From Dialister succinatiphilus YIT 11850 (lineage in GTDB: Bacteria; Bacillota; Negativicutes; Veillonellales; Dialisteraceae), in assembly GCF_000242435.1 (NCBI RefSeq), contig NZ_JH591187.1:594291-658290 (forward strand): DNA of 64,000 nucleotides, written 5' to 3'. Below, in pieces: positions 51,970 through 61,553 of this stretch. The translations under genes were made by a program, and so were the position numbers. The stretch's first letter is position 1. Every line of letters starts with the position of its first letter. The notes beneath the pieces are model-generated. The model searched no databases. It was given only the letters and a program-made list of their open reading frames with translations, and had not been told where the DNA came from.

Positions 51970-53004
51970 ATGCCTTTTAATATCTGGGGACACACCCTGC
52001 CAGAAATGGAAGAATGGGTGGTGTCAAAGGGATTTCCCAAGTTTCGAGCCAAGCAGCTGCAGGACTACCTGTACCGCCGCTATATCTATGATTTCTCTGA
52101 AATGAAGCAGCTTCCTGCTTCCATGCGGGATATGCTCAAAGAAGAAGCCCTGCTCAATAAACCGGAAATCATGAGCACCCTTGCCTCCAATGACGGGGAT
52201 ACCACGAAAATCCTCCTGAAGCTTTCCGACGCCTCCCTGATTGAGACAGTATGCATGCATCATACCTATGGAAATTCCATCTGTATATCCACGCAGGTGG
52301 GCTGTGCCATGGGATGCGTCTTCTGTGCATCCACCAGAAAGGGGCTGGAACGAAACCTTAACGCATCGGAAATGCTGGCCCAGGTGTATGCGTTCAAAGA
52401 AAAACTGGATGCGCCTATCCATTCCATCGTCCTCATGGGTTCCGGCGAACCGCTCACCAACTATGAGGAAGTTCTCCGTTTCATCCGACTGGCCAATGAT
52501 CCGGGTCTGCTGAATATCAGCCTTCGAAATATCACCCTTTCCACCTGCGGCATTGTGCCCCAGATTTACCGATTGGCCGAGGAGCACCTGCCTATTACCC
52601 TGGCTATTTCCCTCCATGCCCCTAATGATGAAATCAGAAACCGGATTCTTCCGGTGAGCCGCAATTTCAAAATCGAGGATGTAGTAAAGGCGTCCCGTTA
52701 TTATTTCAAAACCACGGGGCGGAGAGTGACCTTTGAATACATACTCATTAAGGATATCAATGCCTCTCCGGAAAATGCCGAAGAGCTCTGCCGTCTGACC
52801 GGAAAGATGAACTGCCATTTCAATCTTATCCCCATTAATGGTACGGAACATATCCAGCTCTATCCGCCGGATATGAATGAAATCCGGAAGTTCGTTTCTA
52901 TTTTGGAAAAGCACGGGAAAAGTGTGACTGTCAGAAGACAGATGGGTGATGAAATCCAGGCTGCCTGCGGACAGCTGAAGCGCCGTTTCCTCTCTGACAA
53001 GTAA
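51970..53004 (+). CDS. rlmN: Dual-specificity rRNA/tRNA adenine-C2 methyltransferase RlmN
   Basis: A 344-aa radical SAM enzyme. The cluster cysteines are C112-x3-C116-x2-C119 (CAMGCVFC). The reactive C-terminal cysteine lies in QAACGQLKRR near 335. The N-terminal helical domain and the MGSGEPLTNYEEV motif are typical. It methylates A2503 of 23S rRNA and A37 of some tRNAs. AAGGAGCC precedes ATG 51970. It ends the def-fmt-rsmB-rlmN series; no strong terminator was seen after it. Confidence 0.95.
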   Translation: MPFNIWGHTLPEMEEWVVSKGFPKFRAKQLQDYLYRRYIYDFSEMKQLPASMRDMLKEEALLNKPEIMSTLASNDGDTTKILLKLSDASLIETVCMHHTYGNSICISTQVGCAMGCVFCASTRKGLERNLNASEMLAQVYAFKEKLDAPIHSIVLMGSGEPLTNYEEVLRFIRLANDPGLLNISLRNITLSTCGIVPQIYRLAEEHLPITLAISLHAPNDEIRNRILPVSRNFKIEDVVKASRYYFKTTGRRVTFEYILIKDINASPENAEELCRLTGKMNCHFNLIPINGTEHIQLYPPDMNEIRKFVSILEKHGKSVTVRRQMGDEIQAACGQLKRRFLSDK

Positions 53005-53146
53005 GGGCGCGGTATCTGTTTCTATGATTTTCCATTTTACTCTGTTTTTTCCTGTCATTTTGGGGACTGCCCGCAGAATCACCCCTGTTTCATGAAAGAA
53101 ATTCCCACTTTTTACTCAAAAAGAGCCTCTCAAAGGGAACAGAAAA

Positions 53147-53175
53147 TTGACTATCCCTGCTGATGATGTTAGTAT
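53147..53175 (+). promoter_or_regulatory. Promoter of the stp-prkC unit
   Basis: TTGACT (53147-53152), a 17-base spacer and TAGTAT (53170-53175). A CCCGGCA/TGCCGGG hairpin lies in the leader at about 53208-53230, before stp. Confidence 0.55.
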
Positions 53176-53262
53176 TAAATTAATTGGATAAGTTAAGGTT
53201 TATCAGTCCCGGCAAATGAACATGCCGGGCGTGGGGTTGCTTCTTGATAGGAAAAGACTTAG

Positions 53263-53988
53263 ATGATACTAACTTATGGAGAATCGGAAAAAGGCCTTGT
53301 AAGAAAGGTCAATGAGGACGCCATCAATCTGTCTGTGAATAACCTGTACCTTCTGGCTGACGGTATGGGCGGCTATGATGGCGGCCAAATTGCCAGCAGC
53401 CTGGCAGTACAGAGTGCCGGCCGTTTCCTTGGCAGCGTACCTGCTTTTTCAGAGCAGCTGCTGAAGGAATCCTTTTATGCTGCCAACAGGGCTATCCTCA
53501 ATGAAAAAAAGGATAATCCCGAGCTTCGGTCCATGGGTACGACCATGGTAGCTGCAGCAGAAGTGGGGGATAAGCTGGTTTGGGCCCATGTAGGAGACAG
53601 CCGGCTCTACCGATTTCAGCAGGGAAAGCTGGAACAGATTACCGTAGACCATTCTTTCGTTATGGAACTGGTGAACGAAGGGAAGCTGTCCCGGGCGGAA
53701 ATGAGGGTTCATCCTAGAAAAAATGAGATTACCCGTGCCGTGGGCATTGAAGATGAGCTGAAAGTGGATACCGGTTCCTTTGCATTGGAAAATGGAACCT
53801 TCATCCTTCTCTGTACTGACGGCGTTTCGGGCATGGTAGAAGACAGGGATTTGGAAAGTCTGATTGCGTCCAGCCCCAGAAAGACAAAAGAAGACCTGAA
53901 AGAACTGGGCCGCCTGATCATGGAAAAAGTCTATGAAGCAGGGGCCAGAGACAATGCCTCCTTTATATTGATTCAATTTTGGAACTGA
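53263..53988 (+). CDS. stp: PP2C-type serine/threonine phosphatase
   Basis: A 241-aa PPM-family phosphatase. Metal-binding aspartates lie in LLADGMGGYDGGQ and in the closing ARDNASFILIQF. VRKVNEDAINLSV, VWAHVGDSRLYR and LLCTDGVSGMV complete the motif set. It reverses phosphorylation by the PASTA kinase encoded 12 bases downstream. AGGAAA lies about 8 bases before the ATG. Length is normal. Confidence 0.95.
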   Translation: MILTYGESEKGLVRKVNEDAINLSVNNLYLLADGMGGYDGGQIASSLAVQSAGRFLGSVPAFSEQLLKESFYAANRAILNEKKDNPELRSMGTTMVAAAEVGDKLVWAHVGDSRLYRFQQGKLEQITVDHSFVMELVNEGKLSRAEMRVHPRKNEITRAVGIEDELKVDTGSFALENGTFILLCTDGVSGMVEDRDLESLIASSPRKTKEDLKELGRLIMEKVYEAGARDNASFILIQFWN

Positions 53989-54000
53989 GTGGAGTAAAAT

Positions 54001-55857
54001 ATGACTGGTAAAATTCTTGATGAACGTTATGAACTGATTGAAAAAATCGGTTCAGGCGGTATGGCTGATGTGTACAAAGCCAAAGATATCCTTCTTGACA
54101 GGATTGTGGCAGTCAAAATTCTGCACAGCAGCTTTGCAGAAGACAATGATTTTATCGTGCGGTTCCGCCATGAAGCCCAGTCTGCAGGGAAGCTGTCCCA
54201 TCCAAATATTGTGGGTATTTACGATGTAGGCTGCGACGGTGACGTCCATTACATCGTCATGGAATACGTGGAAGGGGAAACGCTGAAGCAGTATATCCAG
54301 AACCACCCCAATATCCCCATTGATACGGCTGTCCGCATTGCTATTGAAATCGGCTATGCCCTGGAAGAAGCTCATGCCAACGGCATTATCCACTGTGATA
54401 TCAAACCGCATAACGTACTTCTCACAAGGACAGGCAAAGTGAAGGTGACGGACTTCGGTATTGCCCGCGCCATTAACTCTTCTACTGTTCTTGACAAACA
54501 GTCCATCCTGGGCTCGGTCCATTACCTTTCGCCAGAACAGGCAGCAGGAGATAAAATAACTGCCAAGACCGATATCTATTCCCTGGGTATCGTTCTTTAT
54601 GAAATGCTGACACACCACCTTCCTTTTGAAGGAGAAACGGCTGTGAGCATTGCTCTCCAGCACATGCAGGGCGACATTCCGCGGCCCACTAAATACAATC
54701 CTGCCATTTCTCCCATGCTGGAGGAATGTCTTCTAACGGCACTCCAGAAAGATCCGGATAAAAGATACGATACGGTATCCGATTTTATTTCTGAACTGAA
54801 AATCGCCCAGGGATTTACGACTACCATATACAAGCCCGCCTCTCATGACTTTACAGCCATGACAAGGCCTATCCCCAAGAAAGAAGTACGGACTCACAAA
54901 GTACAGAGAGAAACAAAACTGACCAGATTCATTACAAATCTGCCGCAGAAGTACATCTGGATCGGCATGGCTGTCCTTTTCATCATCTGTTTTGCCTGGG
55001 CCTTTTTCAGCTTTGGCAATTTCTGGAGCTCTGAAAATATCACCGTTCCCAACGTGGTAGGTAAGCCGGTGGAAGTGGCTGAAACTACGCTGAAGAAACT
55101 GGATCTGAAAGTATCGGTGGATGAAATAGCCAGTGACGACGTACCGGCAGGACAGGTTATTTCTCAGACCCCTGCCGCCGGAACTAACGTAAAAGCCCGG
55201 CGTATTATCCACCTCACTGTCAGCAAAGGCGGATCTGCCATGCTGATTCCTGACCTTAAGGGACTGACCTTGGAACAGGCCAAGGAAAGGCTGGATAAAA
55301 TGGGACTCACTCTGGGAGCTGTGGAAAACGGGAATGATCCCGATAAACCATCGGATGTCATCATTTCCCAGAGCCCTGAATCCGGCGCTAAAGCCACCAA
55401 GGGAACCAGAGTGAATATTGTCATTAATATGAAACAAAAGGTCCATGTACCCAATGTAGTGGGCATGACACTGGCTGATGCCAGAAATACACTGCTTTCC
55501 ATGAAGCTTTCCGTTGGTACCATCAATGCTTCTGACGGTACCTCTACCGATGACAGCAACGCCATCATTATTTCCCAGGACCCGGCAGGCGGTGAATCCA
55601 CCTCTTCCAATGTGGTCAATCTGACTGTTGGAAAGAAGAAATCCCAGACTAAGACCGGCACTGTGAATATCTCCATTCCTAAAGGCGGCAATGCACGGCA
55701 GGTAGAAATCTATGTCACTGATGACAGTGGGAAGCATACTGCCTATAGCGGCAAAGCGGCTCCAGGAAGCACAGTGAGCAAGGATGTTTCCGGCAGCGGA
55801 AACGTACATGTACAGGTAGTCATTGACGGCTCTGTAGTTCAGGATCGGGAGCTTTGA
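54001..55857 (+). CDS. prkC: PASTA-domain serine/threonine kinase
   Basis: A 618-aa membrane kinase. The cytoplasmic kinase domain (10-270) has GSGGMADVYKAK, Lys39 in VAVKIL, HCDIKPHNV (131-139), DFGIA and LSPEQAAGD. A single membrane helix lies at about 317-339 (YIWIGMAVLFIICFAW). Outside are three PASTA domains (about 345-415, 416-480, 481-550) that sense muropeptides, then a small beta-rich tail. The catalytic loop has HCD instead of the usual HRD, which makes it a non-RD kinase. It overlaps the rsgA start by 1 base. Confidence 0.95.
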   Translation: MTGKILDERYELIEKIGSGGMADVYKAKDILLDRIVAVKILHSSFAEDNDFIVRFRHEAQSAGKLSHPNIVGIYDVGCDGDVHYIVMEYVEGETLKQYIQNHPNIPIDTAVRIAIEIGYALEEAHANGIIHCDIKPHNVLLTRTGKVKVTDFGIARAINSSTVLDKQSILGSVHYLSPEQAAGDKITAKTDIYSLGIVLYEMLTHHLPFEGETAVSIALQHMQGDIPRPTKYNPAISPMLEECLLTALQKDPDKRYDTVSDFISELKIAQGFTTTIYKPASHDFTAMTRPIPKKEVRTHKVQRETKLTRFITNLPQKYIWIGMAVLFIICFAWAFFSFGNFWSSENITVPNVVGKPVEVAETTLKKLDLKVSVDEIASDDVPAGQVISQTPAAGTNVKARRIIHLTVSKGGSAMLIPDLKGLTLEQAKERLDKMGLTLGAVENGNDPDKPSDVIISQSPESGAKATKGTRVNIVINMKQKVHVPNVVGMTLADARNTLLSMKLSVGTINASDGTSTDDSNAIIISQDPAGGESTSSNVVNLTVGKKKSQTKTGTVNISIPKGGNARQVEIYVTDDSGKHTAYSGKAAPGSTVSKDVSGSGNVHVQVVIDGSVVQDREL

Positions 55858-56723
55858 TGATGAAGGGACTGATTCTGAAAAATCAGAATGGCTATTTTAC
55901 CATATACGGCAGTGAAGGAGCCCTGTCTCTCTGCCGCTCCCGGGGCAGGCTGAAACGGCGTACCGATATCCTGGTAGGGGACTATGTGGACTTTGAAACG
56001 GGAAATAGCGGGGAGACGGTCATTACTCATGTGTATCCACGGAAAACCGTGCTCTACCGTCCTCCTTCCGCTAATATAGACCAGCTTGTACTTGTATCAG
56101 CCGTCCGTACCCCGGACTTGAATCTCTTCCTTATGGACAAGATGGTGGTGATGGCTGAAGAGGCCGGCGTTGAACCACTGATTGTGATTAATAAAGCTGA
56201 TCTAGACGAAGCAGGGGCTGAAAAGGCTGTTACCTACTACAGAAAAGCCGGATATTCCGCCTTTTCCCTTTCTCTTCTTCACGATGAGGGGCTTGAAGAA
56301 CTCACCAGTGCCCTCAAAGGACCAATCATAGCTTTTTCCGGACCCTCCGGAGTGGGGAAATCGACTCTTCTGAACAGGATACTTGGAAAATCCCATTTCC
56401 TTTCCGGTGAAGTGAGCCGCCATACAGGCAGGGGAAAGAATACTACCCGCCATGCGGAACTGATTCAATGGAAAGACCGGCGATTCCTTATGGATACACC
56501 GGGCTATACCTATCTTGATATTGACCGGATCGAAGGGAATCATCTTTCCTATTTATTCCGTGATTTCCGACCTTTCCTGGGGAAATGCCGATTCAATGAC
56601 TGTATCCACAGCAAAGAACCGGACTGCGCTGTAAGGCAGGCGGTGGACGAAGGACTGATTCAGCAGCGGCGATATCAGTCATATCTTGAAATACTGGATG
56701 AAATAAGGAATCCAAGGAGGTAA
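55857..56723 (+). CDS. rsgA: Ribosome small-subunit GTPase RsgA
   Basis: A 288-aa circularly permuted GTPase acting late in 30S maturation. An OB-fold (1-60) precedes NKADLDE (G4), GPSGVGKSTLLN (G1) and DTPGY (G3), in the permuted order. A C-terminal zinc knuckle CRFNDCIH...C is present. GGGAG lies before the ATG pair at 55857/55860. The order stp-prkC-rsgA-rpe is standard for Bacillota. Confidence 0.95.
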   Translation: MMKGLILKNQNGYFTIYGSEGALSLCRSRGRLKRRTDILVGDYVDFETGNSGETVITHVYPRKTVLYRPPSANIDQLVLVSAVRTPDLNLFLMDKMVVMAEEAGVEPLIVINKADLDEAGAEKAVTYYRKAGYSAFSLSLLHDEGLEELTSALKGPIIAFSGPSGVGKSTLLNRILGKSHFLSGEVSRHTGRGKNTTRHAELIQWKDRRFLMDTPGYTYLDIDRIEGNHLSYLFRDFRPFLGKCRFNDCIHSKEPDCAVRQAVDEGLIQQRRYQSYLEILDEIRNPRR

Positions 56724-56726
56724 ATT

Positions 56727-57368
56727 ATGAAAATTGCTCCCTCTATACTGGCTTCAGATTTTTCCCGTCTGGCAGATGAGCTCAAGGATATTGAAAAAGG
56801 CGGCGCTGACTACGTCCATCTGGATGTTATGGATGGCCGCTTTGTACCTAATCTTACTTTTGGCGTACCAGTCATTCAATCCTTAAGGCCCTGTACAAAA
56901 CTTCCTTTTGATGTTCACCTTATGACTTATCATCCCGAAGCCTATCTGGAAGGCCTTGAGGCAGCAGGAGCTCACATGGTATCCTTCCATGTAGAAGCAG
57001 TGCCGCACCTGGACCGCATGATTCATAACATTAAAGACAGGGGAATCAAGGCCGGTATTGCTCTGAATCCGGGCACACCCCTCGCTTCCATAGAACAGGT
57101 CCTGTCTCTTCTTGATTTTGTCCTCATCATGTCCGTGAATCCCGGTTTTGGCGGGCAGAAATTCATTCCCTATACCCTTGATAAAATTGCCGCCCTTTCC
57201 GCCATGATTAAAGAAAAAGGACTTTCCCTTTCCATCGAAGTGGATGGCGGCGTGAACAGGGATAATGCACCGCTTCTCAAAAAAGCGGGCGCTCAAATTC
57301 TGGTCGCCGGTTCTTCGGTCTTTGGAAAAGAAGACAGGGCGCAGGCCATCAGGGATTTGAAAGTATAA
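56727..57368 (+). CDS. rpe: Ribulose-phosphate 3-epimerase
   Basis: A 213-aa TIM-barrel enzyme of the pentose phosphate pathway. Motifs: APSILASDFSRL, HLDVMDGRFVPNLTFG, VHLM, MSVNPGFGGQKFI and EVDGGVNRDNA, with the catalytic aspartates and metal-binding histidines. CCAAGGAGGTAAATT from the rsgA end supplies its ribosome-binding site. The terminator after it closes the stp-prkC-rsgA-rpe unit. Confidence 0.97.
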   Translation: MKIAPSILASDFSRLADELKDIEKGGADYVHLDVMDGRFVPNLTFGVPVIQSLRPCTKLPFDVHLMTYHPEAYLEGLEAAGAHMVSFHVEAVPHLDRMIHNIKDRGIKAGIALNPGTPLASIEQVLSLLDFVLIMSVNPGFGGQKFIPYTLDKIAALSAMIKEKGLSLSIEVDGGVNRDNAPLLKKAGAQILVAGSSVFGKEDRAQAIRDLKV

Positions 57369-57375
57369 TAACCGA

Positions 57376-57402
57376 AAAGCGGCAGGACTTGCCGCTTTTT
57401 TA
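57376..57402 (+). terminator. Intrinsic terminator after rpe
   Basis: AAAAGCGGCA and TGCCGCTTTT around a 5-base loop, with six T, 8 bases past the stop. Confidence 0.93.
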
Positions 57403-57582
57403 GTGGTAAGGAATACGGGAAGATTCCAAAAGGGAAATGAAATCTTGCCTTCTGTCTATAGTGACAGGCAGGAGGAAAAAGAGCGGTAAAATCCGCCATC
57501 CTTTAAAGATTGTCAAGCACTGGCCTCTTTTTAGTGTTACAATAATAGAGTAATTATTTATATTTTAACAGGAGTCATACCT

Positions 57583-58452
57583 ATGAGTGAAATGAATCGG
57601 ATTGACCATTACTTGAGCACCGACGGCATTCGTATCACTGTAGCCGATGTTACGGATGCAGCCCGCAGGGCCCAGGAAATTCATCATCTTCCTTCTCTTT
57701 CTGCGGTCATTTTGGGAAAGGTCTTAAATGCAGCCGCCATCCTGGCCATGGATTTTAAAAATCATGAAGGAGTCTCCCTGAAATGGGTGACTAATTCGCC
57801 TTTAGGGACTATCCATGCCGATGCCTACGAAGGAAGGTATGTGCGGGGATTTATCGAAAATCCCGATGACGGCACCATTCCCTACACCTCCGCTGAGGAA
57901 GCGAAATGGGTGAGCCGCAGGGGAAAACTCTTCGTTACCCGTTATTCCCTTTTGAAAATGCCCTATGTATCGGCAGTGAACCTCTCTGACGGAGATACGG
58001 CTTCCTGTGTATCTGACTATATCAATTCTTCTGACCAGACCCTGTCTCACGTAGAAATCGAAGCCCTGACAGACAAAGAGGGGAAGATCATCCGCATGGC
58101 CGGCTTTATCGCCCAGCTCATGCCGGAAGGAGATAAAAAACTTTTTGGAGAGCTCTTTGCGAAAGACCGAAAGTGGGATCTTTTTGATGAGAGTGGAAAA
58201 GAAGCGTCTCTATCCACCCTTCTCCATAAAGAAAATTATGTCCTTCTGGGAAGCGCTCCTGTTTCCTTCCGCTGCACCTGCGGAGAGGATCGGATCAAGC
58301 ATTCTCTGCAGGGCCTGCCCCTGGTTGAACAGCAGGGCCTTCTGGACGATGACCATATAGAAATCGAATGCCACTATTGTGGAAAAAAATATGAAATTTC
58401 CAGAGAAACTCTTGTGAAATGGTTTAATGAAAAGGGAGGAAATGTACAATGA
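57583..58452 (+). CDS. hslO: Redox-regulated chaperone Hsp33
   Basis: A 289-aa chaperone activated by oxidation. The zinc-binding cysteines are C231-x-C233 and C263-x2-C266 at the C-terminus. The N-terminal domain has the family start DHYLSTDGIRITVADVTDAA and GLPL-type linker elements. It protects proteins during oxidative stress. ACAGGAG precedes the ATG. An extended -10 element TGTTACAAT (about 57534-57542) may be its promoter. It overlaps mtnP by 4 bases, so it heads the salvage operon. Confidence 0.95.
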   Translation: MSEMNRIDHYLSTDGIRITVADVTDAARRAQEIHHLPSLSAVILGKVLNAAAILAMDFKNHEGVSLKWVTNSPLGTIHADAYEGRYVRGFIENPDDGTIPYTSAEEAKWVSRRGKLFVTRYSLLKMPYVSAVNLSDGDTASCVSDYINSSDQTLSHVEIEALTDKEGKIIRMAGFIAQLMPEGDKKLFGELFAKDRKWDLFDESGKEASLSTLLHKENYVLLGSAPVSFRCTCGEDRIKHSLQGLPLVEQQGLLDDDHIEIECHYCGKKYEISRETLVKWFNEKGGNVQ

Positions 58453-59246
58453 GCAAACTGGCTTTTATTGGCGGTACCGGCGTATATGATCCCGGCATCC
58501 TGACCGATCTTCATTCAGAAATCATCGATACACCCTATGGAAAGGCAAGCTATGAATCCGGCAGATTCGGAGATAAGGAAATCATCTTCCTGGCCCGTCA
58601 TGGCGTGCATCACACGATTCCGCCTCATAAAATCAATTACAGAGCCAATATTTACGCCCTGAAAATGCTGGATGTAAAGGCCGTAGTTTCCACCACCGCC
58701 GTGGGTTCTCTGAATCCCGACTATAAGGCAGGGGAACTGGTTTTAGTCGATCAGTTCATCGACATGACAAAATCCAGGGAAGGGACTTTCTATGACGGAG
58801 AGCATTATGGCGTGGCCCATCTGGATATGACCCATCCTTACTGCGAAACTCTTCGCCAGGCCATCATCAGGGCGGCAGAAGAAGAGCATATTACTCTTCA
58901 TCCCCATGGAACCTATATCTGCACCGAAGGCCCCCGTTTTGAAACACCGGCTGAAATCAAGGCTTACCGTCAATGGGGAGCTGATGTGGTGGGCATGACA
59001 AATCTGCCGGAATGTGTCCTGGCCAGAGAGGCGGAAATCTGCTATTCTACCATTTCCATGGTAACAAATTTTGCCGCCGGTATTTCTGATACCCCCCTTT
59101 CCCACAGGGAAGTGGTGGACTGCATGAACCATAACCTGGAAAGCTTCAAGAAAATCATTACCATCCTTTCCAGAACCTATGACCCTGATACGGAATGCAG
59201 CTGTCACCATGCAGCAAAAGATTTTGGAGGATTCCATCTTTTATGA
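58449..59246 (+). CDS. mtnP: S-methyl-5'-thioadenosine phosphorylase
   Basis: A 265-aa enzyme splitting methylthioadenosine into adenine and methylthioribose-1-phosphate. It has the PNP-family phosphate site GGTGVYDPG and RHGVHHTIPPHKINYRANI, and the substrate loop EGPRFETPAEIKAYRQWGAD followed by VVGMTNLPE. The C-terminus carries a CSC pair, as in some thermostable members. AAAGGGAGGAAATGTACA precedes the start, which overlaps the hslO stop. It overlaps mtnA by 4 bases. Confidence 0.93.
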   Translation: MSKLAFIGGTGVYDPGILTDLHSEIIDTPYGKASYESGRFGDKEIIFLARHGVHHTIPPHKINYRANIYALKMLDVKAVVSTTAVGSLNPDYKAGELVLVDQFIDMTKSREGTFYDGEHYGVAHLDMTHPYCETLRQAIIRAAEEEHITLHPHGTYICTEGPRFETPAEIKAYRQWGADVVGMTNLPECVLAREAEICYSTISMVTNFAAGISDTPLSHREVVDCMNHNLESFKKIITILSRTYDPDTECSCHHAAKDFGGFHLL

Positions 59247-60301
59247 GTGAAGCACTTTGGTCCCTGAAATGGGAAAAGGGAGAACTGGTACTGCTTGATC
59301 AGACAAAACTGCCAGGAAATATTTCCTATATCCACTGCAGAGAAAGCAGGGAAGTGGGAGAGGCCATTTCCCGCCTGTCTGTCCGCGGTGCTCCGGCCAT
59401 CGGGGTGGCGGCGGCCTACGGCATGGTACTGGCCTTTAAGGAAATCAAAAAAGAAGGGCTTTCCGGCCCTTCTTTAAAGGATGCATTCCACAGGGCGGCC
59501 AGGGAGCTTGCTGCTGCTCGTCCTACGGCAGTGAACCTGTCCTGGGCTGTCAGGGAAATGGTTCATACCTTTGATACTCTTCCGGAAGAGGAAGCCCTGG
59601 CAGGGCTTATAGAAAGGGCAGAGGCCATTGAAAGAGAAGACAAGGCCCTCTGCAGCGCCATGGCAGACCATGGGGCAGACCTCTTTAAAGGGAGGAAAAA
59701 TCTCCGCATCCTGACCCACTGCAATACAGGTGCCCTGGCCACCGCCGGCATAGGTACTGCCTTTGGTGTTATTTACCGCCTGTATGAAAGAGGGCAGATT
59801 GAAAGAGTGTATGCCGATGAAACAAGGCCCCTTCTCCAGGGAGCCCGGTTGACCGGTACGGAACTTATGGAAAATGGAATTCCTGCCACTCTGATTACTG
59901 ACAGCATGGCCGGATGGGTCATGAAGGAAAAGAAAATTGATGCGGTCATCGTAGGCGCCGACCGCATTGCAGCCAATGGCGACGCAGCGAATAAAGTAGG
60001 TACCTACGGCCTTTCCGTACTCTGCGCTTACCATCATATTCCTTTTTATATTACCGCTCCTTTCTCCACCTTTGATTTCTCTATTTCCAGCGGAGACGAA
60101 ATCTCCATAGAAGAGAGAAATCCGGAAGAAGTGCGGCAGATAAGGGGCATATATACGGCACCGAAAGATATGCCTGTCTTTAATCCTGCCTTTGATGTGG
60201 CGCCTCATACATTGATTACCGGCATCATCACAGAAAAAGGAGTCCTGACTCCACCCTATGATGTAACCATAAAGAACTATGAAAGGAGTTTACAATTATG
60301 A
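59243..60301 (+). CDS. mtnA: Methylthioribose-1-phosphate isomerase
   Basis: A 352-aa enzyme of the eIF2B-like family, converting the aldose-1-phosphate to methylthioribulose-1-phosphate. The catalytic pair Cys160 (THCNTGALATAG) and Asp240 (VGADRIAANGD) stand at the expected positions, and SVRGAPAIGVAAAYG is conserved. GGAGG lies before ATG 59243; a frame beginning at 59195 runs through mtnP and is rejected. It overlaps ahcY by 4 bases. Confidence 0.95.
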   Translation: MSEALWSLKWEKGELVLLDQTKLPGNISYIHCRESREVGEAISRLSVRGAPAIGVAAAYGMVLAFKEIKKEGLSGPSLKDAFHRAARELAAARPTAVNLSWAVREMVHTFDTLPEEEALAGLIERAEAIEREDKALCSAMADHGADLFKGRKNLRILTHCNTGALATAGIGTAFGVIYRLYERGQIERVYADETRPLLQGARLTGTELMENGIPATLITDSMAGWVMKEKKIDAVIVGADRIAANGDAANKVGTYGLSVLCAYHHIPFYITAPFSTFDFSISSGDEISIEERNPEEVRQIRGIYTAPKDMPVFNPAFDVAPHTLITGIITEKGVLTPPYDVTIKNYERSLQL

Positions 60302-61542
60302 GTGATTCTATGATTCGTGATATTTCACTGTCTGACAATGGGGAACAGCGTATCCGCTGGGTAGCCAAATTCATGCCTGCCCTGAATGCACTTCGGGAAG
60401 AATTTATCAAAGATCAGACCTTTAAAGGCAAAACCATCGTCATGTCCATCCATCTGGAAGCAAAAACAGCTTACCTGGCCCTTACGCTGAATGCTGCCGG
60501 TGCCAATGTCATCTGTACAGGAAGCAATCCGCTGTCCACCCAGGATCCCATTGCAGCAGCTCTGGTGAAAAACGGAATTACTGTGTATGCATGGCATGGC
60601 TGCACCGATGATGAATATACCATGTTCCTGAACAAAGCCCTGGACCATATGCCTGATATCATTATTGATGACGGCGGAGACCTGGTACACCTTCTCCATA
60701 CCACCAGAGCAGATGCCAGGAAGAACCTGATCGGCGGCTCCGAAGAAACAACCACCGGTGTATACCGCTTGAAGATTCTGGAAAAGAATCATGAACTGAA
60801 ATTCCCAATGATTGCAGTTAATGATTCCTATTGCAAATACCTCTTTGATAACCGCTACGGTACTGGCCAGTCTGCATGGGACGGCATTATCCGCAGCACA
60901 AATCTTACCGTCACCGGTAAAACCGTAGTCATTGCAGGCTACGGCTGGTGCGGCAAGGGTGTTTCCATGCGCGCCAAAGGCCTGGGTGCCCATGTGATCG
61001 TTACCGAAGTGGATCCCATCAAAGCCATTGAAGCCGTTATGGACGGCTTTGAAGTGATGCCTATGGACGAAGCAGCCAAACTGGGGGACTACTTCCTCAC
61101 CGTCACCGGTGATATCGACATCATCACAGAACGCCATTTCATGGAAATGAAAGACGGCGCCATCTGTGCCAATGCCGGCCACTTTGACTGCGAAGTCAGC
61201 AGAAAAGATCTGGAAAGAATCTGCACAAGGAAATTTGAAGCCCGCAAAAATATTGAAGGCTACGTCCTGCCAAACGGCAAGACCGTGTTCCTCATGGCCG
61301 AAGGCCGTCTGGTTAACCTGGCTGCCGGTGACGGACATCCGGCAGAAATCATGGACCTCTCCTTCGCTATGCAGACCCTGGCTGCCCGGTATCTCCTTCA
61401 GCACGGCAGCGAAATGGAAGCGAAGGTATACACACTGCCCCATGAACTGGATACCAAAGTAGCTTCCATCAAACTGGCTTCCATGGGCTACAAGATCGAT
61501 ACCCTCACTGAAGCCCAGAGAAAATACCTGGGACTTGACTGA
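60298..61542 (+). CDS. ahcY: Adenosylhomocysteinase
   Basis: A 414-aa NAD-dependent enzyme hydrolysing S-adenosylhomocysteine to homocysteine and adenosine. It has SIHLEAKTAYLALTLN, the GSNPLSTQDPIAAAL segment, NDSYCKYLFDNRYGTGQSAW, and the NAD site GYGWCGKGVSMRAKG. The C-terminal LGLD-type ending is short. At 414 aa it belongs to the shorter archaeal/bacterial subgroup. AAAGGAG is placed 9 bases before the ATG within mtnA. Confidence 0.96.
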   Translation: MSDSMIRDISLSDNGEQRIRWVAKFMPALNALREEFIKDQTFKGKTIVMSIHLEAKTAYLALTLNAAGANVICTGSNPLSTQDPIAAALVKNGITVYAWHGCTDDEYTMFLNKALDHMPDIIIDDGGDLVHLLHTTRADARKNLIGGSEETTTGVYRLKILEKNHELKFPMIAVNDSYCKYLFDNRYGTGQSAWDGIIRSTNLTVTGKTVVIAGYGWCGKGVSMRAKGLGAHVIVTEVDPIKAIEAVMDGFEVMPMDEAAKLGDYFLTVTGDIDIITERHFMEMKDGAICANAGHFDCEVSRKDLERICTRKFEARKNIEGYVLPNGKTVFLMAEGRLVNLAAGDGHPAEIMDLSFAMQTLAARYLLQHGSEMEAKVYTLPHELDTKVASIKLASMGYKIDTLTEAQRKYLGLD

Positions 61543-61553
61543 AGGAGGCTGTC

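Noticed and set aside
54733-55809. A 358-codon minus-strand frame
   Set aside because: Shadow of the PASTA kinase gene; it has no start signal or recognised motif.
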